From the NCBI GenBank assembly GCA_934646005.1, contig CAKUED010000010.1, positions 36,461 through 100,460 on the forward strand: a stretch of DNA of 64,000 bases, in the 5' to 3' direction. This document shows positions 8,444-16,373 of the stretch, one piece after another; position 1 is the stretch's first letter, and each line of letters starts with the position of its first letter. This DNA comes from an uncultured Oscillospiraceae bacterium. Lineage in GTDB: Bacteria; Bacillota; Clostridia; Oscillospirales; Oscillospiraceae. A program made the translations under genes and the position numbers. The notes under the pieces are model-generated. The model was not told where the DNA came from, made no database searches, and saw only the letters and a program-made list of their open reading frames with translations.

Positions 8444-9684
8444 TGCTGGAAGAGTACGGCAAACGGGCAAAGGCGGCGGCGCGGGCGCTTGCGTGCGCGA
8501 CGACCGAGGAAAAAAACGACGCGCTTTTAAAAATCGCGGCGGCAATTGAGGAAAACGCCCCCGTCATCCTGACGGCGAACGCGGACGATCTTACGAATGG
8601 GCGCGCAAGCGGGCTTTCGGATGCGCTGCTGGATCGGCTGGCGCTGAATGAGGCGCGCATCGCGGGCATCGCGGACAGCCTGCGGCAGGTCGCGCAGCTC
8701 CCCGACCCGGTGGGGCGCGTGCTGGAAGAGACAACGCGCCCGAATGGGCTGCGGCTGCGTAAGATCGCCGTGCCCATCGGCGTGATCGCGGTCATTTACG
8801 AGGCGCGCCCGAACGTGACGGCGGACTCGGCGGGGCTGTGCCTGAAATCGGGCAACGCCGTGCTGCTGCGCGGCGGCAAGGAAGCCATCCACTCCAACAT
8901 CGCGCTGGCGCAGGTCATGCGCGCGGCGCTGGAAAGTACAGCGATCCCGGCGGACGCCATCCAGCTCGTGACCGACACGACGCATGAGAGCGCGCAGGCG
9001 CTCATGCATCTGAACGGCTATGTGGACGTGCTCATCCCGCGCGGCAGCAAGCGGCTCATTCAGGCGGTGGTGCAGCAGGCGACCGTCCCGGTCATCGAGA
9101 CGGGCGCGGGCGTGTGCCATGTGTATGTGGACAAGGCGGCGAGGGTGGAGATGGCGGCGGAGATCATTGAAAACGCCAAGACGAGCCGCCCGTCGGTCTG
9201 CAACGCGGCGGAATGTATGCTCATCCACCGCGACATTGCGGCAAAGGCGCTGCCGGTGATCGCGGAGCGGCTGCGCGGGAAGCACACCGTCATCCGCGGC
9301 GACGCGCGTGTGCAGGAGATCTTGAACGGTGCGTGCGAGGCGGCGACGCAGGACGACTGGGGCAGGGAGTACGGCGATTATATCATCGCCGCGCGCGTGG
9401 TCGATTCCATCGACGAGGCGATCGACTACATCTATCAGTATTCCACCGGGCACTCGGAGTGCATCGTGACGGACGACGCGGACGCGGCGGCGGAGTTTAT
9501 GCGCCGGGTGGACGCGGCGGCGGTGTATCACAACGCCTCCACGCGCTTTACCGACGGCGGCGAGTTCGGGCTCGGCGCGGAGATCGGCATCTCCACGCAG
9601 AAGCTCCACGCGCGCGGTCCGCTCGGTCTGCGGGAGCTGACAAGCATGAAATATGAGATTTTCGGCAGCGGACAGGTCCGCTGA
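8440..9684 (+). CDS. proA: Glutamate-5-semialdehyde dehydrogenase (gamma-glutamyl phosphate reductase)
   Basis: ProA reduces glutamyl-5-phosphate to glutamate-5-semialdehyde with NADPH. AAGGAGG at 8428-8434 serves the tandem ATG-ATG at 8440/8443; the first overlaps the proB stop. The product has 414 residues, the usual length. The ALDH-fold signatures are present: the nucleotide-site region YEARPNVTADSAGLCLKSGN, the catalytic cysteine in SRPSVCNAAE, and the C-terminal GLGAEIGISTQKLHARGP. Second gene of proBAC. Confidence 0.96.
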   Translation: MMLEEYGKRAKAAARALACATTEEKNDALLKIAAAIEENAPVILTANADDLTNGRASGLSDALLDRLALNEARIAGIADSLRQVAQLPDPVGRVLEETTRPNGLRLRKIAVPIGVIAVIYEARPNVTADSAGLCLKSGNAVLLRGGKEAIHSNIALAQVMRAALESTAIPADAIQLVTDTTHESAQALMHLNGYVDVLIPRGSKRLIQAVVQQATVPVIETGAGVCHVYVDKAARVEMAAEIIENAKTSRPSVCNAAECMLIHRDIAAKALPVIAERLRGKHTVIRGDARVQEILNGACEAATQDDWGREYGDYIIAARVVDSIDEAIDYIYQYSTGHSECIVTDDADAAAEFMRRVDAAAVYHNASTRFTDGGEFGLGAEIGISTQKLHARGPLGLRELTSMKYEIFGSGQVR

Positions 9685-9694
9685 GGAGGGTACT

Positions 9695-10495
9695 ATGACC
9701 TACGGATTTATCGGGCTGGGCAATATGGCGTCCGCCATCCTGCGCGGCATGGCAAAGGCGGGCGTGTTCGCGGAAAACGCGCTGGTCGGCTACAATCCCA
9801 GCGCCGCCAAGGTGCAGGCGTTGCAGGCGGAGATGCCGCTGCGCGCGTGCGCGTCGGCGCGGGAGGTCGCGGAGGCGGCGGATGTGGTCGTACTGGCGGT
9901 CAAGCCGCAGGTGCTGCCGGATGTGCTGCCGGAAATCAAGCCGGTGGTGACGGCGGACAAGCTCGTCGTGTCCATCGCGGCGGGCAAGCCGACGGCGTAT
10001 TATGAAGGGCAGCTCACGGGCGGCGTGCCGGTCGTGCGTGTGATGCCGAACATCGCGGCGCGCGTGGGCGCGTCGGCAAGCGCCGTCTGCGGCGGCAAAA
10101 ACGCGCAGGAGGCGCATTTGGAGCTGGTGCGGGCGATGTTCCGCACGGTCGGCGCGGTCTACGACCTGCCGGAGAAGCACTTTCCGGCGTTTGGCGCGCT
10201 GGGCGGCGCGTCGGGCGCGTTCGTATTTTTGTACATCGACGCGCTGGCGTCCGCGGGCGTGAAGGCGGGGCTGCCGCGCGCGCTGGCGCAGCAGATCGCG
10301 GAACAGACCGTGCTCGGCAGCGCGCAGCTTTCGCAGCAGTCGGCGGAGCACCCCATCGCGCTGATGGATCAGGTCTGCTCGCCCGGCGGCACGACCATCG
10401 AGGGCGTGCACACCCTCAAGCGCCTCGGCTTCGAGACGGCGGTGCAGCAGGCGATCGACGCGATCATTGAGAAGGACAAGCGTCTGGCACAGTAA
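9695..10495 (+). CDS. proC: Pyrroline-5-carboxylate reductase
   Basis: ProC catalyses the last step of proline synthesis, reducing pyrroline-5-carboxylate with NAD(P)H. ATG 9695 follows GAGGAGGG. The product has 266 residues. The N-terminal Rossmann motif is GFIGLGNMASAILRGM, then VVLAVKPQVLPDVL and VVRVMPNIAARVG. The C-terminal dimerisation domain carries the P5CR signature MDQVCSPGGTTIEGVHTL. It lies 10 bp after proA and ends the operon before a strong bidirectional terminator. Confidence 0.96.
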   Translation: MTYGFIGLGNMASAILRGMAKAGVFAENALVGYNPSAAKVQALQAEMPLRACASAREVAEAADVVVLAVKPQVLPDVLPEIKPVVTADKLVVSIAAGKPTAYYEGQLTGGVPVVRVMPNIAARVGASASAVCGGKNAQEAHLELVRAMFRTVGAVYDLPEKHFPAFGALGGASGAFVFLYIDALASAGVKAGLPRALAQQIAEQTVLGSAQLSQQSAEHPIALMDQVCSPGGTTIEGVHTLKRLGFETAVQQAIDAIIEKDKRLAQ

Positions 10496-10507
10496 TTTTA
10501 CAGCATA

Positions 10508-10542
10508 AAAACACCCGTTGGGGTTTCCCCAACGGGTGTTTT
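10508..10542. terminator. Bidirectional terminator between proC and the PIG-L gene
   Basis: A 16-bp perfect stem AAAACACCCGTTGGGG / CCCCAACGGGTGTTTT with a 3-nt loop ends in T4 on both strands, serving two convergent operons. Confidence 0.95.
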
Positions 10543-10551
10543 CTATACGAT

Positions 10552-11397
10552 TTAGAGGTATTTGTTTACCCAGTCAATATAGGGTTTGAGGTTAATTTTG
10601 GGGCGGCAGTCGAAGGCGATGTACGGCTCGACGAATGTGCCGCTGGCGGTCTGGCGTTCGCGGCGGGTCGCCACGAGATCCTCGATGATCTTCTCCTGCG
10701 AGACATAGGCGCGGATGGCGTCGTCGATGTGGTCCTCCACGTCGGGGCTGGCGACGAGAATGCGGTTGGCGCGCAGCGCGCTGTCCCGCCCGTGTACCAT
10801 CGCGTCCTCGGGGTCAAAATCCGCCCAGACAGAATACTGGAGCGTGGAGCGCACGGCGTGCGGTGTGCCGTGATCGACCAGCGCGGCGTCGCCCGCTTGC
10901 GGCACGTCAAAGCTCGCCATCATGTACGTCGCCAGATGGTCGATGTGCTCATGGTAGTGGTTGGGGATCATGACGCGCGTGACCTTTTTTTCGCGCAAAA
11001 AGCGCAGCATCCGCGGCATATCGCCGGGCTTGCCGTCCGCCTTTTCCCAGCCGATGTGCCCATAGGCGGAAAAATCGGGGAAATTCATGCGCAGGATGTG
11101 GTCGGCGGGCACGCCAAGGCGGGCGTAGCAGTCGAACGTTTCGCGCGTGCGCACCTCTTCAATCGTCGCCTTTTCTTCCACAGTGCTGTAGCCCGCGTCG
11201 CCGCGGCAGAAGATCACCACATACACTTCCGCGCCCGCCTCCTGCGCTGCGAGCATTGCGTAGCCCGCGCCCAGGATCGCGTCATCGTCGTGCGGGCTCA
11301 TGACCGCCAGCACCTCGTCCTTGCCAAAGCCGGGGAACAGCACGCTGATGTCCTTGGAAACAGCCTTTGTGTCGGTATTGCAGTAAGTAAATTTCAT
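10552..11397 (-). CDS. PIG-L family (LmbE-like) deacetylase
   Basis: The product has 281 residues. Zinc-site motifs of the LmbE/PIG-L family are visible: SPHDDDAILGAG at about residues 34-45 and HYHEHIDHLATY at about 143-154. These enzymes hydrolyse N-acetyl groups from amino-sugar conjugates (GlcNAc-PI, GlcNAc-malate in bacillithiol synthesis) or N-glycans. The gene lies 11 bp downstream of the M24-fold gene and is probably co-transcribed with it. The AraC gene upstream suggests inducible use of a substrate. It is longer than the BshB type (about 235), so bacillithiol synthesis is not implied. Confidence 0.85.
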   Translation of the reverse strand: MKFTYCNTDTKAVSKDISVLFPGFGKDEVLAVMSPHDDDAILGAGYAMLAAQEAGAEVYVVIFCRGDAGYSTVEEKATIEEVRTRETFDCYARLGVPADHILRMNFPDFSAYGHIGWEKADGKPGDMPRMLRFLREKKVTRVMIPNHYHEHIDHLATYMMASFDVPQAGDAALVDHGTPHAVRSTLQYSVWADFDPEDAMVHGRDSALRANRILVASPDVEDHIDDAIRAYVSQEKIIEDLVATRRERQTASGTFVEPYIAFDCRPKINLKPYIDWVNKYL

Positions 11398-11408
11398 AAG
11401 TACACCTC

Positions 11409-12758
11409 TTAATAGCCCGCGCCAACCAGATGCTGGAGGCGAATGGGCAGGTCGTTGAACACCTCCACATGGCGGCCGAACTTGCCCAGCGTTTTTTCGA
11501 CGAGCACATAGTCAAATTCGGGGATGATGACGTCGTTCCAGGTGCTGCCGAAGCCGCGCGCGGCGACGTCCAGCATCATGACGATCTGGTTGCCAAGCGG
11601 CTCGTCGGAGTCCAGCGTGATCGCGCCGTAAAATTCCTGACACTCGGTGTAGCCGGAGTTGTGCGTGCCGGTGTAGGGCTTGAGCATGGCAAGGTCGATG
11701 GGCTTGCCGATGCGGCGGCTGACCTCGTCGCGGCGGCTCTCAAAATAGTCCACCAGCGCCTGCTCCTGAAGTCGCGCGGGGAGGTTATTTTCGGCGACGT
11801 GGATGTACGCGTCCAGACCGACCTTGTACGCCTCGTCCACAAAGTCCAGCCAGTATTTCTGCGCCTCGGTGAGCTGCCCATTCGGGCCGGTGCATACGAC
11901 GCTGCACCGCTCGCAGGCGGTCAGACCGTCCATCGCGGGTCCCACGCCCAGATGCACAAAATCGCCCTCGCGGATGACGTGGTTGAGCGCCTTGCCGACG
12001 ATGGAGCGGTTATCCTCGCCGCTCGTGACCATGACGTCAAAGCCCTGTTCCTCCACGCCCAGCTCACTGGCAACGGCGTAGCCCCACTGCGCGACCTGCG
12101 TCTGGAGCATGCCTGGCTTCATCACGGCGAGCATCGCCTCGATCATCACGTCGGAGACCTTCGCCGCCTGCCGGGTGAGCGCCATTTCGATGTCGGACTT
12201 TTCGTATTTGATCTTGAAGTAGAGCTCCTGCGCGTCGCGCAGATTCCCTTTGCCGACGTAGTCCTCAAACCACTCGTACACGCTCAGCGGCATGACCGCG
12301 CGCGGCGTGAGCAGTGCCAGCGCCCTGGGTTTGCCGCCGCAGATGTCCTCGACCACGTCCTCGATGCGGTCAGCCTCCACGGGGTATTCCTCGTCCGCCA
12401 GCTTCAGCATTTCCACGCGCCCGACGCGGCAGCCGGAGCGCGGCGAGAGCTGCTCGGCGACGTAGCAGCCCTCCAGACCCGCCAGAATGGCAAAGCCGTT
12501 TTTGCCGACGATGCCCGCCACAGGCTCAACGGAGATGTTGGTGTTGCCGCCGAGATACGGCACGTCGCCGTGGTAGTGCTCGTCGGAATAGACGATGCCG
12601 CCGTCATAGCCCGCCGCGGCGAGCGCCTGATAAACAGCCTTCTGGCGGCGTCTAAATTCCTCCGTGCCGACGCGCAGCGTCTTGTCGATCTTCGGCGCGC
12701 AGGCGAGGATGTCGGCGACGATGTTCGCCTGCTTGTTCCATTCGTGAATGTTGAACAT
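11409..12758 (-). CDS. M24 (pita-bread fold) family protein with altered metal site
   Basis: The 449-residue product has a creatinase-type N-terminal domain (about 1-170) and a C-terminal M24 domain. Aligned by eye to aminopeptidase P-type enzymes, the five metal ligands are not all kept: the two Asp positions appear as VHLGVGPAMDG and LTACERC, while the His (GTHNSGYTEC) is present and the usual Glu pair reads MMLDVAARG. It may therefore work like creatinase or be a non-peptidase hydrolase. It is the first gene of a two-gene operon with the PIG-L deacetylase. ATG follows AAGGAGGG. Confidence 0.75.
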   Translation of the reverse strand: MFNIHEWNKQANIVADILACAPKIDKTLRVGTEEFRRRQKAVYQALAAAGYDGGIVYSDEHYHGDVPYLGGNTNISVEPVAGIVGKNGFAILAGLEGCYVAEQLSPRSGCRVGRVEMLKLADEEYPVEADRIEDVVEDICGGKPRALALLTPRAVMPLSVYEWFEDYVGKGNLRDAQELYFKIKYEKSDIEMALTRQAAKVSDVMIEAMLAVMKPGMLQTQVAQWGYAVASELGVEEQGFDVMVTSGEDNRSIVGKALNHVIREGDFVHLGVGPAMDGLTACERCSVVCTGPNGQLTEAQKYWLDFVDEAYKVGLDAYIHVAENNLPARLQEQALVDYFESRRDEVSRRIGKPIDLAMLKPYTGTHNSGYTECQEFYGAITLDSDEPLGNQIVMMLDVAARGFGSTWNDVIIPEFDYVLVEKTLGKFGRHVEVFNDLPIRLQHLVGAGY

Positions 12759-12905
12759 AGTACCCTCCTTTTGTGGAAAATGGTCTGTGTATTTTTACAA
12801 ATACCATTTTAGCGCAGCCCGCGGGGGACTTCATTGGTCAATTGCTACCGGGATATGGTGGATTCCGACCTATGAGCGTTTCAAAAAAGTGTTTTTGAAA
12901 CGCTC

Positions 12906-13095
12906 TCAAACGAAAACCGCTTCGCTGGGTTTCCGTTTGAACGGGCTTGCAGCCTGCTGCGCGCATAATTTTTGCGCGAGCGCAAAAATTCCACACTTGC
13001 AGGCTGAGCAGAATTTTTGCCGACGTACACGCCGCCGGCAAAAATGATCTGCATTTTATTTTGCGCCTGCGGGCGCAAAACTCTGCGAGGCTTTT
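12906..13095 (+). repeat. Multi-hairpin intergenic repeat, copy 2
   Basis: The element is 190 nt and fills most of the 12759-13129 gap. It is flanked on the left by a perfect 14-bp hairpin (12874-12905, GAGCGTTTCAAAAA / TTTTTGAAACGCTC). Inside, in order: the TCAAACGAAAACC stem, AATTTTTGCGC-GA-GCGCAAAAATT (12967-12990), TTTTTGCCG/CGGCAAAAA around ACGTACACGCCGC, TTTTGCGC/GCGCAAAA (13059-13080), and the end motif CTCTGCGAGGCTTTT. No coding sequence is evident in this gap. Confidence 0.85.
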
Positions 13096-13129
13096 GAATA
13101 ACGATCGTGAGAACTGCGGCGGAAGACGC

Positions 13130-14020
13130 TCATTTCTGGTGTGTGCGGCGGTAGTCGCCGGGGAGCATCCCGGTGTGCTTTTTGAACACGGTGTAGAAAA
13201 ATTTTACGTCGCCGAAGCCGCACGCGAGAGCGATGTCGGCAACGGTGCGCTGCGTGCTCGAGAGCAGCTCGCACACGCGGCGGATGCGCACCTTCTGGAT
13301 GCGGGCGGTGATGGTCTCACCGGTCGCTTCGCGGAAAATGCGCCCCAGATAGTCGGGGTTCAGGTGCACCTCATCCGCCAGTGCCTGCACGGTCAGCTCC
13401 TCGCCGCAGCGCTGCTCGATGCTGGCGATGACGCTCTGCACCGCCTGCTTTTTACCTGGCGCGCCGCGCTTTTTTTCGGCGGCGTCCGACAGGCGGATCG
13501 CCGTGATGATGACCTGCAAAAGATACGCGCGGATGATCTCCATGTAGCCGGGGTACTGGTTGCGGTATTCGTAATACATCTTGTGAAAGAGCTCGCTGAA
13601 CGTGGTGTACAGGTCGCCGGAGACGCCGAAGCTCGCGTCCTTGCCGCGCCGCGCGCCAAGCAGCGAGCGGAACATGAACGAGCCGCTCAGCGCCTCGATG
13701 GCGCGGCTTCCGGCAAGGGACAGATCGAAAAATTCCGGCGTGAACATCAGATCGTACACCACGAACGGCTCTGCCGTGCGGCGGCTGGGGCAGAATTTGT
13801 GCGTCGTGCCGACGTTAATAAGAAACAGGTCGCCCTGCCGCGCGGGGGCGGACTTGTCCTCCACAACGTGCGTCGCCGCGCCGGAGAGGACATAGACGAC
13901 CTCGATATACTCATGCCGGTGGGCAACGCCCACAAAATCCGGGAAATCCGTGGAGACCTGCATATGAAAATGCTCTCCCGGCTTAAAAAACTGCTCGGCG
14001 GTCATCACCGGCACATCCAT
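13130..14020 (-). CDS. AraC family transcriptional regulator
   Basis: The start at 14020 is chosen because AGGAGGG precedes it and the protein then begins MDVPVMTAEQFF. The product has 296 residues. The N-terminal cupin-like sensing domain (about 10-150) contains FHMQVSTDFPDFVGVAHRHEYIE. The C-terminal double HTH (about 195-296) carries VQALADEVHLNPDYLGRIFR and the AraC signature in VADIALACGFGDVKFFYTVFKKHTG. It is upstream of, and on the same strand as, the M24/PIG-L operon, which it probably controls in response to a small ligand. Confidence 0.9.
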   Translation of the reverse strand: MDVPVMTAEQFFKPGEHFHMQVSTDFPDFVGVAHRHEYIEVVYVLSGAATHVVEDKSAPARQGDLFLINVGTTHKFCPSRRTAEPFVVYDLMFTPEFFDLSLAGSRAIEALSGSFMFRSLLGARRGKDASFGVSGDLYTTFSELFHKMYYEYRNQYPGYMEIIRAYLLQVIITAIRLSDAAEKKRGAPGKKQAVQSVIASIEQRCGEELTVQALADEVHLNPDYLGRIFREATGETITARIQKVRIRRVCELLSSTQRTVADIALACGFGDVKFFYTVFKKHTGMLPGDYRRTHQK

Positions 14021-14241
14021 GTGCGCGCCCTCCTGTTCGGTGTTTCTGCTTTTGATTATACTAAGCGGCGACGAAATGGCAAGGATTTTGTGGCATATCC
14101 CGACTTTTTTTGCTTTTGCATCCTGCACACCTGCTGTGCGGCATCCTAAATCCATTTTATTTCACTTGCGGATATGCGCGAAATGATATATAATCACTGT
14201 GAAAAAAGGGCGCACAACGCCGGAAATGGAGCGAAGCGGAC

Positions 14242-15132
14242 ATGAATACGCAGCATTTACAGTACGTTGTAGAGATCGAACGCACGCGGTCGATCTCACA
14301 GGCGGCGGAAAACCTGTTCATCGGGCAGCCGAATCTCAGCCGTATCCTGCACGATCTGGAAAAGACGCTGGGCTTCCGCATTTTTGAGCGGACGAGCCGC
14401 GGCGTGCGCCCCACGGAGCGCGGAGCAAAATTCCTGCTGCACGCGCGGGGCGTTCTGCGCGAGATGGAATATATCGAGGCGCTCGGACCGCGCCACGCCG
14501 TGCGCAGCCGCCTGCGCGTGTGTCTGCCGCGCTCGGCACGGCTGTTCGATCTGGCAGGGGAGTACCTTGCCTCGCTGGCGTCCCCGGGTGAGCTGGAAGT
14601 GACCATCCGCGAGTGCCACGCGCGGCAGGCGCTGCAAATGCTGACCGTGGGCGAGGCGGAATTGGGCGTTTTGCGCTTCCGCTCGGAATATCTGGACTAT
14701 TTTGACGAGCAGACGGCGGAGCGGGAGTTCAGCTTTCAGGTGCTGGGGCGGTTTAAATATGAGCTGGTGCTGCCGCGTGACCACCCGCTGGCGCGGCGCG
14801 AGGAGATCCACATGGAGGACCTGACGGAGTACCCGCAGATCATCCACGGCGACGCGCAGCGCCCGCGCGTGCGCACCGAAGATACGGCATGCCGCACGAT
14901 CTACACCGTGGACCGCATGGCGCAGCTCCAGCTTTTGCAGACCATCTGGGGCGTGTACACGTGGCTTCCGCCGATGCCGGAGCAGTACCTCCAGCGGTGG
15001 GGTCTCATTCAGAAGCCGTGCGAGGACAATACGGTGGTGTATCAGGACGCTCTCGTTTACAATCCGCAGTACGCGATGACCGAGATCGAGGCGGGCTTTG
15101 TGCAGTATGTGATCCGCGAGTATCGCAAATAA
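14242..15132 (+). CDS. LysR family transcriptional regulator
   Basis: The product has 296 residues. The winged HTH at the N-terminus reads HLQYVVEIERTRSISQAAEN...QPNLSRILHDLEKTLG, followed by a PBP-like effector domain (about 90-290). It is divergent from the AraC gene and immediately upstream of the malate/fumarate operon, so it is a plausible regulator of either. Its ribosome site is weak (GGAGCGAAGCGGAC). Promoter-like TATATAAT lies at about 14185, upstream of the start. Confidence 0.88.
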   Translation: MNTQHLQYVVEIERTRSISQAAENLFIGQPNLSRILHDLEKTLGFRIFERTSRGVRPTERGAKFLLHARGVLREMEYIEALGPRHAVRSRLRVCLPRSARLFDLAGEYLASLASPGELEVTIRECHARQALQMLTVGEAELGVLRFRSEYLDYFDEQTAEREFSFQVLGRFKYELVLPRDHPLARREEIHMEDLTEYPQIIHGDAQRPRVRTEDTACRTIYTVDRMAQLQLLQTIWGVYTWLPPMPEQYLQRWGLIQKPCEDNTVVYQDALVYNPQYAMTEIEAGFVQYVIREYRK

Positions 15133-15199
15133 GCATTCCTATATGAAAAGTGATATACGTTCTGAGAGAAAAGCATTTCTGTTTTTCTCCCGGATTCGA

Positions 15200-15240
15200 T
15201 ATAATCGGGAGCAGGGGGGACGAATGCCCCGGCATTCGTC
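15200..15240 (+). promoter_or_regulatory. -10 element and palindromic operator upstream of the malate-dehydrogenase-like gene
   Basis: TATAAT at 15200-15205 has only a poor -35. It is followed by a perfect 10-bp inverted repeat with a 2-nt spacer at 15219-15240 (GACGAATGCC-CC-GGCATTCGTC). This palindrome would lie about +8 to +29 of the transcript, a classic repressor position; it could instead be an RNA hairpin. It does not match the Rex consensus. Confidence 0.55.
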
Positions 15241-15291
15241 AAAGTTTCCAACTCGCGAATTAAATTATTATGATAAAGGATGGTACAGGGT

Positions 15292-16236
15292 ATGAGTAAG
15301 ATTTCTGTGATCGGCGCGGGCAGTGTGGGCGCGACTATTGCAAACGACCTGATGATCCAGGGCACGGCTTCCGAGATCGTTCTGGTGGACATCAACAAGC
15401 AGAAGGCATTCGGCGAGGCGCTGGATATTTATCAGGGCGCGCCGTTCTGCTCTCCCGCCATTGTGCGCTCGGGCGACTATGCCGCGACCGCCGGCTCTGA
15501 CATCGTGGTCATCACGTCGGGTATGCCGCGCAAGGCAGGTCAGTCCCGTCTGGACCTCGCGCAGGCAAACGTCAATATCATCAAGGACATCGCGCCGCAG
15601 GTCGTGAAGGCCGCGCCGAACGCGAAATATGTCATCGTCTCGAACCCCGTGGACGTGCTGACCTATGTGTTCCACAAGGTCTCCGGGCTGCCTGAGAACC
15701 AGATCATCGGCTCCGGCACGATCCTCGACACCAGCCGCCTGCAGTCCGAGCTGGCGAAGATCTTCCGCATCAGCCCCAAGAACGTGCACGCGCACGTCTA
15801 CGGCGAGCATGGCGATTCCTCGTTCGTGCCCTGGTCGCTGGTACACATCGCCAACAACCATGTGGACGCCTACAAGGAAAGCTCCCCGGATAAGGACCGC
15901 ATCGACTGGCATCAGCAGTACGCCGAGATCGAAGAGTTCGTCCGTACCTCGGGCGGTCAGGTCATCAAGGCGAAGGGCGCAACGTTCTATGCCGTCGCGA
16001 TGTCCGTGTGCCACCTGTGCAAGTGCCTGCTGAACACCGCCGGCACGGCGCTGACGATCTCCACGCTGATGCACGGAGAATACGGTGTGAGCGATGTGTG
16101 TCTGTCCACGCTGGCGCTGGTCGATAACACCGGCGTGCGCGGCAAGATCCTCAACAAGCTCACCGACGAGGAGGTCGCCAGACTCCAGAACAGCGCAAAC
16201 AAGCTCAAGGAAGTCATCGCGCAGATCAACATTTAA
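15292..16236 (+). CDS. LDH-fold NAD-dependent dehydrogenase, predicted malate dehydrogenase
   Basis: The product has 314 residues. Overall the sequence is L-lactate-dehydrogenase-like: GAGSVGATIANDL, SNPVDVLTYVFHK, GSGTILDTSRLQ and the catalytic His in YGEHGDSSFVPW. The substrate-specificity loop, however, reads GMPRKAGQSRLDL. The residue at LDH position 102 (Arg80 here, codon 15529-15531) is Arg, as in malate dehydrogenases, not the Gln of lactate dehydrogenases. The Q102R change alone is known to convert a Bacillus LDH into an MDH. With fumarase and fumarate reductase downstream, oxaloacetate to malate is the likely reaction. Automated annotation would call this L-LDH. Confidence 0.75.
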   Translation: MSKISVIGAGSVGATIANDLMIQGTASEIVLVDINKQKAFGEALDIYQGAPFCSPAIVRSGDYAATAGSDIVVITSGMPRKAGQSRLDLAQANVNIIKDIAPQVVKAAPNAKYVIVSNPVDVLTYVFHKVSGLPENQIIGSGTILDTSRLQSELAKIFRISPKNVHAHVYGEHGDSSFVPWSLVHIANNHVDAYKESSPDKDRIDWHQQYAEIEEFVRTSGGQVIKAKGATFYAVAMSVCHLCKCLLNTAGTALTISTLMHGEYGVSDVCLSTLALVDNTGVRGKILNKLTDEEVARLQNSANKLKEVIAQINI

Positions 16237-16250
16237 CGAATACCATACAG

Positions 16251-16331
16251 CCCGCGCCGGAAAAACCGGCGCGGGCGCAGGATGTATCAGGGCGTCACAT
16301 CGCGCGGCGGACTGCCGGATGTGACGTTTTT
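16251..16331 (+). terminator. Double hairpin between the dehydrogenase and fumarase genes
   Basis: A 10-bp stem CCCGCGCCGG/CCGGCGCGGG (16251-16275) has no T-tract. A second stem CGTCACATC/GATGTGACG (16293-16326) is followed by T5. It could terminate or attenuate, setting the dehydrogenase level apart from the downstream operon. Confidence 0.7.
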
Positions 16332-16373
16332 CCTGAGTGACCGACAAATTACACTATCGGAGGGAACAGTTTT

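Noticed and set aside
15219..15240. Rex (NADH-sensing) operator at the malate/fumarate operon
   Set aside because: The palindrome GACGAATGCC-CC-GGCATTCGTC lacks the TTGTGAA..TTCACAA pattern of Rex sites.
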